A stretch of DNA of 64,000 bases from Actinomycetes bacterium (GTDB taxonomy: Bacteria > Actinomycetota > Thermoleophilia > Gaiellales > Gaiellaceae). Numbering within the stretch: the first letter of the stretch is position 1; every line of letters starts with the position of its first letter. The position numbers and the translations under genes are program-made. Positions 43,712-53,314 of the stretch are shown here, piece by piece. The stretch is from assembly GCA_026708005.1 (NCBI GenBank), contig JAPOVR010000080.1:17938-81937 (forward strand). Reading direction: 5' to 3'. The notes beneath the pieces were generated by a model that ran no database searches, had not been told where the DNA came from, and worked only from the letters and a program-made list of their open reading frames with translations.

Positions 43712-44747
43712 GCGAGTCGACCTCGATCTGACGAACCCGCTCGCGCGTCATGCCGAGGCGCTTGCCGATCTGCTCGAGAGTGTGCGGCTCCGCGCCACGG
43801 AGGCCATAGCGAAGCTCGAGCACCTTGCGGTCGCGCGCCGGCAGCGCCTCGAGCGCCCGGTCGAGCGCCTCGTTGCGCAGCCGCTTCTCCGCCTGATCTT
43901 CCGGCAGCGGCTCATCGCCCGCCACCAGGTCGCCGAAGACGGCGTCCTCCTCCTCGCCGATCGGCTGATCGAGGCTGGTCGAGGCGCGCGCGGCCCCGCG
44001 AACTTCGATCGCCTGCTGGAGCGGCAGCCCGGCCTCCTCGGCGATCTCGTCGAGCGAGGGCTCGCGTGCGAGGCTCATCCACAGGCGTCGCTCCGCCTGG
44101 TGCATCTTCTGCATCCGTTCAACGACGTGCACCGGCATGCGGATCGTTCGAGCCTTGTCAGCGACCGCTCGCTGGCAGGCCTGGCGGATCCACCAGGTCG
44201 CGTACGTCGAGAACTTCAGACCGCGCTGCCACTCGAACTTCTCGACCGCCCTGATCAGCCCGAACATGCCCTCCTGGATTAGGTCGAGGAAGGGGAGGCC
44301 CTGGTTGCGGTAGTTCTTGGCAATCGAGACGACCAGCCGGAGGTTCGACTCGATCATCCGCCGCTTGGCGGCCATATCGCCACGCTCGATCTTCTTGGCG
44401 AGCTCAACCTCGTCGGCCGCGGTGAGGAGCGGATGCCGACCGATCTCGCGGAGGAAGAGCTGGAGCGGGTCGGTCGTGACCTCGGTTGCCGCATCCAGCG
44501 GATCGACCCACTTCGTCGGTGTGGTGGGTTCGGGCGGCTGCTCGGGTGAGGAGGGCGTCTCGAGTAGCTCGACGCCTCGTTCCTCGAGCTCGCGGACGAG
44601 CGCTTCGACATCGTGTGCCTCGAGCTCTGCCACCTCAGCGGCCTCGAGCAGGTCAGCCCGCTCGACGAAGCCCGCGACCTCCGCGGCGTCCAGCATCAGC
44701 TGGAGCTCCTCGGTTGGCACGAACTGCACGGTCGTTTCTTCAGCCAT
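43662..44747 (-). CDS. sigA: primary RNA polymerase sigma factor
   Basis: 361 residues. After an acidic N-terminal part (1-75): region 1.2 ([11 protein letters not shown]), region 2 ([12 protein letters not shown]... [20 protein letters not shown]... [10 protein letters not shown]), region 3 and region 4 with the HTH ([19 protein letters not shown]). All parts of a group 1 sigma are there; it should read the TANNNT -10 elements listed in this annotation. The N-terminal region is short compared with many actinobacteria. Confidence 0.93.
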   Translation of the reverse strand: MAEETTVQFVPTEELQLMLDAAEVAGFVERADLLEAAEVAELEAHDVEALVRELEERGVELLETPSSPEQPPEPTTPTKWVDPLDAATEVTTDPLQLFLREIGRHPLLTAADEVELAKKIERGDMAAKRRMIESNLRLVVSIAKNYRNQGLPFLDLIQEGMFGLIRAVEKFEWQRGLKFSTYATWWIRQACQRAVADKARTIRMPVHVVERMQKMHQAERRLWMSLAREPSLDEIAEEAGLPLQQAIEVRGAARASTSLDQPIGEEEDAVFGDLVAGDEPLPEDQAEKRLRNEALDRALEALPARDRKVLELRYGLRGAEPHTLEQIGKRLGMTRERVRQIEVDSLKRLASLREIEAVSSR

Positions 44748-45170
44748 GAGCGTTCCGGTCTATCCTTTCGGCGCGTCGCGTTGACACCGCGATGACGGCA
44801 TCGCCATCTTGGCAGATTGCCGCTGTCTCCCCAGAGTGCCGCTCTCTTCCAGTCCCGAGGGGCCTTCTGGCCGTCCTCGGGGCCGCCTTGCCAGGTCCTC
44901 TCAACGGCTCACCCTCCTTGGGGTGAGCTGCTGCCGCGGGAGAGTTAGCGCACGACGGCGCACAGTGGCGTGCATCTCTCGCGTTCGGAATGGCAGGAAG
45001 GGCCAGTCGTCCCACATGGCCGCACGATCATTGCACCTCGATGGGGGGAGTTCAAGGGCAAACGGCAGTTGGTTGCGACAGCCCTGCCGCGGCTCGGGGA
45101 AAGGTCGCAGCCCATACGCCCGATAGAGCCGCTGGCGTCCACCATGAAGTTGGCCCGTTTCCGTTGGCAC

Positions 45171-45359
45171 CTAGTGGCTAGGCTGCGATGGCTTCCTTGT
45201 GGTGTCGTTGTTCATACTTGTGAGGTAATCGAGGCTTGAGTGCCGCCGCTTGGCGTTGTAGAAGCATTCGATGTTCCAGAAAAGCCTGATGCGCGCCTGC
45301 TCGCGGGTGGCGAATCGTTCGCGGCGCAGCAGCTTTTTCTCGAGGCTGGCGAGAATGTC
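45171..45359 (-). pseudogene. IS3-family integrase, C-terminal remnant
   Basis: Minus-strand translation contains DILASLEKKLLRRERFATRE, a helix through FWNIECFYN and AKRRHSSLDYL, the well-known end of IS3 OrfB integrases (NxxRxHSSLGY). The upstream part is cut off at the 47-bp repeat, so another element's end landed in this gene. Confidence 0.75.
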
Positions 45360-45367
45360 TCGGCCGG

Positions 45368-45414
45368 TGATCTGCCCCCAGTGTTTGTGCCGGGGCTTAT
45401 GTTAGTGCTGTGGT
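45368..45414 (+). repeat. 47-bp repeat, copy A (IS3-type terminal sequence)
   Basis: Starts TGATCTGCCCCC, as IS3-family inverted repeats do. 43 of 47 bases match the copy at 63744-63790, same strand. Here it is a solo end with no integrase attached on its own side. Confidence 0.7.
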
Positions 45415-45809
45415 GTGAGTCTTCTTCCGCCGTCATCCTCTCCACCTCGGCCATCGCGGCCACTCCTCTCGTCGTCTCTTGGCAGGAACCGACGAGTCTG
45501 AGCGCCGCGGTGGCCGGTCCAATCCCCAGCCCCATCCGACACGCTCCCACACCAACCCACAGAACATGACCCTTGCCCGGCCCGGAGCTTTCCGGCTGAG
45601 CAGGCCGCCTGCCCTACCCGCCCCAGGCTGCATCAAGTGTGACTTAACAGACTGAACACCCGCCAGGAGACCCGGCCTCCCTTGCCGCCCACACCAACTC
45701 CAGCGGTAAGGCCTCCCCGAAGCCATTCGGTAGACTCCTCAATAGGGTACTCGCTTGTATGTAGGTGCCCGGCCCGTGTGTGGTGAAACTAGAGAGAGGG
45801 AGGTATAGA

Positions 45810-46979
45810 GTGAGTGTTGCGTGGAGGAAGGTTGGGTTTGTGGTTGCGGCCTTGGTGGCGTTGGGTTTGGCTGGCTGTGGCTCGGGGCTGAGCGAGGAGG
45901 ATGTGGAGGAGCGTGCCGAGGCTCGCGCCCAGGAGATCGCCTCTCAGATGGTGGAAGAGCAGAAGATGGCGAGTGGCGACGGCATGATGATGGCGGAGAG
46001 CGGTGACAGGCTCCGGCTGGTCAGGGAGCGGGGCAAGGTCATCTGTGCTAGCCGCAACGACGTGCCCGGCTACGGCTATCTGGACCCCTCCTCCGGTAGC
46101 AACGTGGGCTTCGACATCGATTTGTGCCATGCGCTGGCAGCCGCGGTGTTGGGTGATCCGAATGCGATCGAGATCCGGTTGATTACGGCGGCAGAGCGGG
46201 GGCCGACGATCCAGTCGGGCGAGGTCGACATGCTTGTCCGCACCGTCACCTGGACGACCTCCCGCGACTCGCAGTGGGGCAACTACGCGCAGACGATGTT
46301 CTATGACGGCCAGGGGTTCATGGTCAGAAAGGATCTGGGGCTGTCTAGTGCGCTGGACCTGAAGGGCGCCTCTGTCTGTGTGACCCAGGGCACAACCACT
46401 GAGTTGAACCTCCAGGACTTCTCGAATCAGAACAGCCTGGATATCGAGGCGTTGACATTCGAGGACACCGACGCGGTGCTGGCGGCCTATGAGGGAGGCC
46501 AGTGCGATGCCTTCACCAACGACCGGTCGCAGCTTGCCGCCCTTGGCACTGCGCTTGAGAACCGCAGCGACCACGTGATTCTGCCTGAGACGATCTCAGA
46601 GGAGCCTCTCGGTCCCGTCGTCCCCCATGGCGACGATCAGTGGTTCGACATTGTGAAGACGGTCATGGGCATTCTGATCTATTCCGAGGCGTACAGTGTC
46701 ACCTCTGACAGCGTGCCGACCGTCAAGACCGGGAGCACAAAGGTTGACCGCCTGTTCGGCCTGGAAGGTGCGTTTGGTCAGGAGAGTCTGGGGCTGAGCC
46801 AGACCGTGGCCCAGGACGTGATCAGGGCTGTGGGCAACTACGGCGAGATCTACGATCGCAACCTTGGCTCTGGCGGTATCAACCTTCCGCGAGAGAATGG
46901 TCGCAATGCTCTTTGGGCTAACGCACCCTGCACGGACTGCCCGAAGGGAGGCCAGATATACGCAGCACCTCTCCGGTAG
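45810..46979 (+). CDS. aapJ: general L-amino-acid ABC transporter, substrate-binding lipoprotein
   Basis: 389 residues. The GTG at 45810 has GAGGGAGG six bases away. Signal peptide with lipobox LAGC (about residue 22), then a coiled segment and a type II periplasmic-binding fold (VICASRNDVPGYGYLD..., VGFDIDLCHALAAAVLG). It resembles AapJ/BztA of proteobacteria, which bind many L-amino acids. First gene of aapJQMP. Base composition and codon use (many TTG, GTG and T-ending codons) differ from the backbone. Confidence 0.85.
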   Translation: MSVAWRKVGFVVAALVALGLAGCGSGLSEEDVEERAEARAQEIASQMVEEQKMASGDGMMMAESGDRLRLVRERGKVICASRNDVPGYGYLDPSSGSNVGFDIDLCHALAAAVLGDPNAIEIRLITAAERGPTIQSGEVDMLVRTVTWTTSRDSQWGNYAQTMFYDGQGFMVRKDLGLSSALDLKGASVCVTQGTTTELNLQDFSNQNSLDIEALTFEDTDAVLAAYEGGQCDAFTNDRSQLAALGTALENRSDHVILPETISEEPLGPVVPHGDDQWFDIVKTVMGILIYSEAYSVTSDSVPTVKTGSTKVDRLFGLEGAFGQESLGLSQTVAQDVIRAVGNYGEIYDRNLGSGGINLPRENGRNALWANAPCTDCPKGGQIYAAPLR

Positions 46980-47002
46980 CTTTTAGACCATACCGTTAGG
47001 TC

Positions 47003-47043
47003 AATGGGGGCGACCGGCCCGGTATCGGTCGTCCCCATTTTAC
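47003..47043 (+). terminator. attenuator hairpin after aapJ
   Basis: A 14-pair stem (47003-47016 with 47026-47039, one GU) and a 9-nt loop, followed by TTTTAC. It would let the binding protein be made in excess over the permeases, as is common. Confidence 0.75.
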
Positions 47044-47173
47044 TAACAGACAGAGCTCAGGCTCGAAGCGGTGCTTGGATCCCGTAGCATCCTTGCGGTC
47101 TAGAAAGAGGCGGACAGTTCGTCGGCGGGAAAATAGACTCGATTTCTTCAAGGCTAATTTCGGATAAGTCTTC

Positions 47174-48370
47174 ATGGCAACTGTGTTGCGCAGCCTAACT
47201 TACAGGGGTATACCTGTCTGGAGACACGTCAAGGTTATCCAGTGGGCGATCCAGATCGTGTCGGGCATCGCAGTTGTTGCCTTGGTGGTATGGTTTTTTT
47301 CCAACATTGGCAACGCAATTCAGGAGCGGGATATTCCCTATGGTTTTGGCTTTCTTGATCGTGAATATCAGACCCCGATCGGTCAGCACTTCTTGCCCTA
47401 TGAATCATCTGACACCTTTCTGTACGCATTCGTCGTTGCTTTCACCAACACCCTGATCGTATCCGTCGTCGGCGTTGTGCTGGCAACGGGGCTAGGAATC
47501 CTGATAGGTGTCGCCCGGATGTCCAGCAATTGGATTGTGTCCAAGGTCTCGCTGGCGTACATCGAATTTTTCCGCAACGTACCGCTGCTGGTGCAGCTCT
47601 TCTTCTGGTTCTATATTGTGCTGGCGTTGCCGCCGGTGCGGGAGGGGTACGTCGTCGCCGACCGGTTGTATGTCAACAATAGTGGTTTAACAATTCCTGG
47701 GGTGTCGGCCAGCAGTCTCGCTGCCGCGTTGGCCTGGCTTGGCTTGGCAACGATCGCCGTCGTTGCGGCTGTGGTGACCTACCGGTGGCTGGCAGGCCGG
47801 GAGATTCGGACCGGGGCAGCGTCTTATCCTCTGCTGGTGGGCTGTGCGACCGCTGTTGTCATCGGGCTTATTGGTTGGGTAGCCGTAGGTGCAGTGTCAG
47901 GGGGAGCGCCTTTTACGCCTTCGATTCCTGAGCCTGAAGGAGCTTTTGGGCGCATTTCGGGCGGATTCACCGTAGCCGGCGGGCTGGTTGCGCTGCTGGC
48001 CGGACTGGTGATGTATACGGCGGCCTTTATCGCCGAGATAGTGAGGGCTGGTATACAGTCGGTAGGCCGGGGGCAGAGCGAGGCTGCCCGTGCGCTGGGC
48101 CTATCGGGGATGGGCGTGTTGCGTCACGTTACGTTTCCACAGGCGTTGCGAGTGATTGTGCCGCCGCTGATCAGCCAGTACCTTAACCTGACCAAGAACA
48201 GCAGCTTGGCGGGGGCGATCGGTTATTCTGACTTGACAAATATTGCCAAGACCATGACGCAGACGGCCCCGGCGGTGTCCATATTTCTGCTGATAATGGT
48301 GATTTATTTGGCGCTTAGCTTGACCTATTCATTGATTGGTAATCTATACAACCGAGCCATACGCTTTTGA
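47174..48370 (+). CDS. aapQ: general L-amino-acid ABC transporter, permease AapQ
   Basis: 398 residues, longer than simple HisQ/M permeases because of an insertion between membrane helices, typical for AapQ/BztB. About eight hydrophobic segments. The ABC-coupling EAA loop is seen as EAARALGLSGMGVLRHVTFPQALR (about 310-335). The ATG start has no strong ribosome site. It lies 194 bases after aapJ, across the attenuator. Confidence 0.85.
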   Translation: MATVLRSLTYRGIPVWRHVKVIQWAIQIVSGIAVVALVVWFFSNIGNAIQERDIPYGFGFLDREYQTPIGQHFLPYESSDTFLYAFVVAFTNTLIVSVVGVVLATGLGILIGVARMSSNWIVSKVSLAYIEFFRNVPLLVQLFFWFYIVLALPPVREGYVVADRLYVNNSGLTIPGVSASSLAAALAWLGLATIAVVAAVVTYRWLAGREIRTGAASYPLLVGCATAVVIGLIGWVAVGAVSGGAPFTPSIPEPEGAFGRISGGFTVAGGLVALLAGLVMYTAAFIAEIVRAGIQSVGRGQSEAARALGLSGMGVLRHVTFPQALRVIVPPLISQYLNLTKNSSLAGAIGYSDLTNIAKTMTQTAPAVSIFLLIMVIYLALSLTYSLIGNLYNRAIRF

Positions 48371-48399
48371 ATGGATTGCTTTGACTGAACAGGCTGTCA

Positions 48400-49650
48400 G
48401 TGGCTGCAAAGTTTGAGACAGATTTCGGGCAGGTCTTGCCGCCGCCGCGATCGCAGCAAGGCGTGACTGGGTGGGTGCGCGCCAACCTGTTGAGTACGTG
48501 GTACAACGGCGTCCTTACGGTTATGTCGGCCGCCGTGCTGGGGGCCGCGCTCTGGGTGGGTGTGCGCTGGTTGATTTTCGACTCTGACTGGACAGTCATC
48601 GGCACGTTGGGCGGACAGCTGGTTATTGGCCAGTACAACATCGAGTCCGCCTGTCCCGGGCAAAACTGCTTCTGGAGGCCCCAGGTATCCCTGTTGCTGG
48701 TGACGGCCCTTCTGGGAATGGCTTGGAGGGTCGCGGGGGGTGGGCTCACAAAGCGCATTGCCATTGGGGTAGCGGTGGCTGTGTCCGCCTTCGCGCTGCT
48801 GCCGTACAGCATGGAGCGCATGGGCATGGACGTACGCCTGCTGCTGCTGGCCAACCTGCTCGTCTTGGGGGTCGGTTGGGCTATAGGCCGCTACACACCG
48901 CTGGGAACGGCGCGATGGGCGACAGTCTCGGCGGTCGGCGTGTTCGTGGTGATTGTGTTGCTGCTGCGCGGAGTACCGGGCATTCCCGGCCTTGAGCCGG
49001 TGTCAGTGATCTACTGGGGCGGGCTGATGCTGAACCTGCTGCTCGCGGTAGCGGGTATCACGCTTAGCCTGCCCATAGGCGTCGCCCTCGCGCTGGGACG
49101 CCGGAGCCGGCTCCCCGTGGTCAAGGTGCTGTGCATCACGTTTATCGAGATCTTTAGGGGAGTGCCCCTGATAACACTGTTGCTTATGTCCCAAGTGCTC
49201 GTCCCTCTGGCCTTCCCGGAAGACTTCCCTCAGAACTCGCTGTTTCGCGCTGCCGTGGTGATTACCCTGTTCAGCTCGGCATACATGGCTGAGAATATCC
49301 GGGGAGGTTTGCAGGCGCTAGATCCGGGCCAAGCCGAGGCAGCGCGCGCCCTTGGTTTGCCGGGTTGGCAGACCATGTTCCTTATCTCCCTGCCGCAGGC
49401 CATCCGCAACGTGATTCCAGCCATAGTAGGTCAGTTCATTTCTCTGTTCAAAGATACCAGTCTGGTATACATAATAGGGGTGCTCGATGTGGTGGAGTTT
49501 GGCCGAGCGTTCATCCAGGGCAACACTGAATACCTGGCGAGCGCCAAAGAACTATATATCTTTCTTGCGTTGGTCTTCTGGGTGTTCACCTACGGGATGT
49601 CTTATGTGAGCAGGCGGATTGAGCAGCATCTAGGAGTCGGAGAGAGATAA
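48400..49650 (+). CDS. aapM: general L-amino-acid ABC transporter, permease AapM
   Basis: 416 residues. Long AapM/BztC-type permease with a soluble-looking insertion (DSDWTVIGTLGGQLVIGQYN, CPGQNCFWRPQ) and an EAA loop EAARALGLPGWQTMFLISLPQAIR (about 308-331). The GTG at 48400 is the annotated start; MAAKFETDFGQVLPPPRSQQ follows. Partner of AapQ in the membrane. Confidence 0.84.
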   Translation: MAAKFETDFGQVLPPPRSQQGVTGWVRANLLSTWYNGVLTVMSAAVLGAALWVGVRWLIFDSDWTVIGTLGGQLVIGQYNIESACPGQNCFWRPQVSLLLVTALLGMAWRVAGGGLTKRIAIGVAVAVSAFALLPYSMERMGMDVRLLLLANLLVLGVGWAIGRYTPLGTARWATVSAVGVFVVIVLLLRGVPGIPGLEPVSVIYWGGLMLNLLLAVAGITLSLPIGVALALGRRSRLPVVKVLCITFIEIFRGVPLITLLLMSQVLVPLAFPEDFPQNSLFRAAVVITLFSSAYMAENIRGGLQALDPGQAEAARALGLPGWQTMFLISLPQAIRNVIPAIVGQFISLFKDTSLVYIIGVLDVVEFGRAFIQGNTEYLASAKELYIFLALVFWVFTYGMSYVSRRIEQHLGVGER

Positions 49651-49693
49651 GGCAGCCACCCAACTACCGGACTGAAGTAATCGGGGAGAAGCC

Positions 49694-50452
49694 ATGGCTG
49701 AGATGAAAGAGGCAGTCGCTGGTGATGAAATCATCGTGTGCCGTGATGTGCATAAGTGGTATGGCAGCTATCACGCCCTACGAGGTATTACCACTGCCAT
49801 CAAGAGGGCGGAGGTTGTTGTCATATTTGGGCCGTCAGGGTCCGGAAAATCCACCTTTATCCGAACGATCAATAGGTTGGAGGAGCACCAGCGTGGTCAA
49901 ATCATCGTCGACGGTATCGAGTTGATCAATGACATAAGGAACATCGACGCTATACGGCGTGATGTGGGGATGGTGTTTCAGTCGTTCAACCTGTTTCCAC
50001 ACCTGACCGTGCTAAGCAACATCACCCTCGCTCCCATCAAGGTCCGCCGGATGCCTGAGGCCGAGGCGCAACAGATCGCCGTTGACCTTCTGGAACGGGT
50101 GGGTATCCCCGAGCAGCTGGATAAGTACCCGGCACAGCTGTCCGGAGGTCAGCAGCAGCGGGTGGCCATAGCCCGCGCTCTGGCGATGCAGCCAAACATT
50201 ATGCTCTTCGACGAGCCCACCTCGGCCCTCGACCCTGAAATGATCAAAGAGGTGTTGGACGTAATGCAGGAGCTTGCAGAATCTGGGATGACGATGCTCG
50301 TGGTGTCCCACGAGATGGGGTTTGCCCGGGAGGTGGCAGACCGCATGATGATGTTCGACGAAGGCGTGATCGTCGAGCAGGGTCCACCAGAGCAGATTTT
50401 CGAGGACCCTCAGAGCGACCGCACCAAGCTGTTCTTGTCGCAGATCCTGTGA
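49694..50452 (+). CDS. aapP: amino-acid ABC transporter ATP-binding protein AapP
   Basis: 252 residues. Walker [11 protein letters not shown]-loop ([12 protein letters not shown]), signature [15 protein letters not shown], Walker [13 protein letters not shown] and the H-loop HEM. Complete ATPase of the GlnQ/AapP group. Ribosome site GGGGAG before the ATG. The operon ends here; the next 259 bases return to backbone composition. Confidence 0.92.
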   Translation: MAEMKEAVAGDEIIVCRDVHKWYGSYHALRGITTAIKRAEVVVIFGPSGSGKSTFIRTINRLEEHQRGQIIVDGIELINDIRNIDAIRRDVGMVFQSFNLFPHLTVLSNITLAPIKVRRMPEAEAQQIAVDLLERVGIPEQLDKYPAQLSGGQQQRVAIARALAMQPNIMLFDEPTSALDPEMIKEVLDVMQELAESGMTMLVVSHEMGFAREVADRMMMFDEGVIVEQGPPEQIFEDPQSDRTKLFLSQIL

Positions 50453-50711
50453 CGAGAAACCTCGTTGCAGGTATAGGGAGGCCTTGCCGCCGGAGCTGTT
50501 GCAGGACGGGGCGGCTTGCTTCCTCGGTCTCTCCGGTTCCGGTCGGCACGCCCTACTATCAGAACGCACGATAATCGACGTTATGTCAAGTCGAGCGACC
50601 TCGCGGTTCCTCTGGTACCGTGGCCGCTCACCCGGGGGCGCTGCAACCGCCCCGGTCTGCGTTTGAGGTTCCGGCAGGGAACCTCGTACAGCCTAGACCT
50701 GCGTATTCCGC

Positions 50712-51962
50712 ATGTTCCACAAGCCACCCCGAGAATTTCCCACCCGGATTGATCCCGGAGAGCGTTTTCGGGAGCGCCGCCGGCGGCATCGGCGCCGGAT
50801 TCGGAACCGTCGGATCGTCGCGATCATGACGGTTGTCGGGCTTGCCGCTGCCATAGCCTTCGCCTTTCGGGCGGTATCCGGCGGCGATCAAGGAGCGTCT
50901 GAGACGCCGGCCGTCCCGCCTGCTCCACCGCCGGCTGCGCCGGCCGAGCTCGTCGTGCCGCCTCCCAGCGAGCCACCGGCGCCTGCGGGGCCCACGGTGC
51001 CGCTGGAGATTCGGGGCGTGCACGTCTCGATGCAGGTGCTCTCGCTTCCCGGGAGGCTCGACAAGTACCTCGCGCTGGTGTCTGAGGGTCTGAATACCCT
51101 CGAGGTCGATGTGAAGGACGAGCGCGGTGAGGTCGCGTTCGCCTCGCCGATCGCCCCCCTCGCGACGAAGATCGGGAGCGCGCGCGGATACTACGACCCG
51201 GAAGGGGTCGCTGAGCGCATCAAGGCGGCAGGCGTGTACCTGATCGGCCGCGTCGTCGTGTTCGAGGACCCGTGGCTCACGTCGGAGAAGCCGGGGCTCG
51301 CGATCAAGAATCGCGGCGGCGGCGTCTGGCGCGACAGTGCTGGTTACGGGTGGTCGAACCCCTACGACGAGCGCGTTTGGAAGTACAACGTCGACATCGC
51401 TGAGGCTGCGGCCCGGGCCGGCTTCGACGAGATCATGTTCGACTATGTCCGCTTCCCCAGCGACGGCAATCTCAAAGCGATGAAGTTCCTGCGCAAGCAG
51501 CCTGAGACCAAGAGCCAGACAATCGCGCGGTTCCTGCAGTTTGCGCGCAATCGGCTGGCACCGCTGGATGTTCGCGTTTCAGCCGCGGTCTTCGGGCTGG
51601 CGGCGACCCGCGATCTCGGCATCGGCCAGGACCCGCGGAAGCTTGCGCCGTACCTCGACGCCATCTCCCCCATGGTCTACCCGTCCCACTTCGGCCCCGG
51701 TGAGCTCGACATCCGCAATCCCGCCGCTGCGCCAGGTGACATCGTCAGCCGCGCGCTCGGCGACTTCAACCGCGTGCTTCGAGGCCAGGACACGGACATC
51801 GTGCCCTGGCTCCAGGACTTCACGCAGAACCACAGGCCCTACACACTCGACGACGTGCGCGCCCAGATCGGCGCGGCACAGCGCCGCGGCGCCGAGGGAT
51901 ACTTGCTCTGGAACAGCGGGGCCCTCTACACGCCCGGCGCGCTCGAGACCGGGAGCCGCTGA
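50712..51962 (+). CDS. DUF4015 putative glycoside hydrolase, membrane-anchored
   Basis: 416 residues. A basic cytoplasmic start, one membrane helix at about 36-54 (IVAIMTVVGLAAAIAFAFRA), a Pro/Ala linker to about 95, then a TIM-barrel-like domain (GVHVS..., NTLEVDVKD, FDEIMFDYVRFPS, ISPMVYPSHF) matching DUF4015 proteins. FDYVRFP and MVYPSHF are conserved in that family. Probably acts on cell-wall or surface polysaccharide outside the membrane. Substrate unknown. Confidence 0.85.
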   Translation: MFHKPPREFPTRIDPGERFRERRRRHRRRIRNRRIVAIMTVVGLAAAIAFAFRAVSGGDQGASETPAVPPAPPPAAPAELVVPPPSEPPAPAGPTVPLEIRGVHVSMQVLSLPGRLDKYLALVSEGLNTLEVDVKDERGEVAFASPIAPLATKIGSARGYYDPEGVAERIKAAGVYLIGRVVVFEDPWLTSEKPGLAIKNRGGGVWRDSAGYGWSNPYDERVWKYNVDIAEAAARAGFDEIMFDYVRFPSDGNLKAMKFLRKQPETKSQTIARFLQFARNRLAPLDVRVSAAVFGLAATRDLGIGQDPRKLAPYLDAISPMVYPSHFGPGELDIRNPAAAPGDIVSRALGDFNRVLRGQDTDIVPWLQDFTQNHRPYTLDDVRAQIGAAQRRGAEGYLLWNSGALYTPGALETGSR

Positions 51963-52351
51963 GCGCTCTCTCAGCGCTCGACACGGTCCCTGCCTGACCT
52001 CGACCTGCGGATAACTGGTAGATTCGTCCACAGAAAAACCCCTGCACCTGTGCGGAAAGCCTGTGAGTTATGGGGATAAAAGTTGTTTTTTCGTAAATTG
52101 CGGAGAGTGCATTTGGGGGATCTTGCGGTCGGGTAACAGGTCCTTTAGGGTGGTGACTGCGCCGAGACGGAGTGCGAGTAGGATGAAGCTTCGCAGGGCG
52201 GCAGGCCGCGCAAGCGGCAGGTCGGCCGGCAAGGCAGACGAAAGCGCTTTGCCTCGGCGCACCTCTCTGGTCCGGCCAAAGCGCGTGCTACCCCTGCCTC
52301 GCGCACGCTGACAGAAATCGGATGAACGGGGTCGACGGCCCCGCGAGCGGC
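51963..52351. other. gene-free stretch with an AT-rich core
   Basis: About 390 bases without a credible gene. Positions 52015-52110 are unusually AT-rich for the region (TTATGGGGATAA, GTTGTTTTTTCG) and include TCCACAG; see findings. Nothing else stands out. Confidence 0.4.
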
Positions 52352-52357
52352 TAGAGT
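52352..52357 (+). promoter_or_regulatory. -10 element, leaderless promoter
   Basis: TAGAGT lies 8 nt before the GTG at 52366. Confidence 0.45.
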
Positions 52358-52365
52358 TTCTCCCC

Positions 52366-52596
52366 GTGCATCCCCCCCGTCCACCTGCGCTCAGCCACGC
52401 CTTGACATCTGCGCTCTGGGGAGCAGGCTTGGGTGTCTTCATCTGGGTGGGATTGCTGTCGGTCGAGCTCACCTCCCGGCTAGCGGCACTGATCATCGGG
52501 ATCCTCGCCGGCATCGGCATCTTCTTCTTCGTCCTGGTCCACGGCGATCAGGCCCGGCATCGCCAACAGGACCGCAAGAGGCGCACCGAGCGCTGA
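52366..52596 (+). CDS. small two-helix membrane protein
   Basis: 76 residues. Hydrophobic segments at about 11-31 and 38-60, short basic end (RHRQQDRKRRTER). The start is fixed by the -10 at 52352. No family recognised. Composition fits the backbone. Confidence 0.55.
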   Translation: MHPPRPPALSHALTSALWGAGLGVFIWVGLLSVELTSRLAALIIGILAGIGIFFFVLVHGDQARHRQQDRKRRTER

Positions 52597-52783
52597 TCTG
52601 GACCAGCCGGGTGCGGTCTGCCGCCAGGGGCGCGCCACGGCTCTCCCCTGCTCTCCACTTGCCCCGCTCTCCACTTGCCTCAACGCCGCAGCCCCGCGGT
52701 GTCCTGCAGACCCCCGTCCTGGCGGCGGTGACGCAGGCCTCGCGCACCGCCTGGATGCGCGCTGGCAGGTTGGGTGTGGGCGC

Positions 52784-53314
52784 CTACGTCGCGCCCGTGA
52801 CGTGCACGAGCGAGTGGACCTCATACCCCTCGAGCGCTGATCTCCCATCGAGGAAGTCGAGTTCGACGATGAATGCCGCGCCGACGACGAGCCCGCCGAG
52901 CCGCTCGACGAGGTCGATGGTTGCCCGGGCGGTGCCACCGGTCGCGAGCAGGTCGTCGTGCACGAGGACCGCCGCGCCGTGGGACAGCGCATCCCTGTGG
53001 AGCTCGAGCGCATCCATGCCGTACTCCAGCTCGTACTCCGCCCGCACGGTGTCCCAGGGGAGCTTTCCCGGTTTCCTGGCTGGTGCAAAGCCGCAGCCGA
53101 GTCGATAGGCGAGCGCGCCGCCGACAATGAATCCGCGTGACTCAGCGCTGACGACGAGAGCTGGCTTGAGCGGCTCCGCGAACTCGACGAGGCTATCCAC
53201 GGCGTGCTGAAACGCTTCGCGGTCGGCGATCAGAGGCATGATGTCCTTGAAGACGATGCCCGGCTTCGGGAAGTCTGGAACGTCGCGCAGCAGCAGCTCG
53301 AGGTCGATGCTCAT
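52784..53314 (-). CDS. apt: adenine phosphoribosyltransferase
   Basis: 176 residues, salvaging adenine to AMP. PRPP loop VLVHDDLLATGGTARA (about 116-131), the PKPGIVFKDI start motif and SRGFIVGGALAYRLG. Complete. Starts within the stop of the MerR gene (ATGA), so it is the last gene of the FHA-merR-apt operon. Confidence 0.93.
   Translation of the reverse strand: MSIDLELLLRDVPDFPKPGIVFKDIMPLIADREAFQHAVDSLVEFAEPLKPALVVSAESRGFIVGGALAYRLGCGFAPARKPGKLPWDTVRAEYELEYGMDALELHRDALSHGAAVLVHDDLLATGGTARATIDLVERLGGLVVGAAFIVELDFLDGRSALEGYEVHSLVHVTGAT

Larger units (their letters stand above)
44748..45809. other. gene-free stretch with IS debris
   Basis: About 1.06 kb between sigA and the transporter operon. 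It holds the sigA upstream region, an IS3-type integrase remnant on the minus strand (45171-45359), the 47-bp repeat at 45368-45414 and otherwise no credible gene. Composition falls towards the transporter side. It looks like the left boundary of an acquired segment. Confidence 0.5.

Noticed and set aside
44809..45240. Several short ORFs between sigA and the IS debris
   Set aside because: No ribosome sites, no -10 spacing, no recognisable residues; overlapping in all frames.
52015..52110. Replication origin
   Set aside because: Only imperfect resemblance to DnaA boxes (TTATCCACA) and no dnaA/dnaN neighbours.
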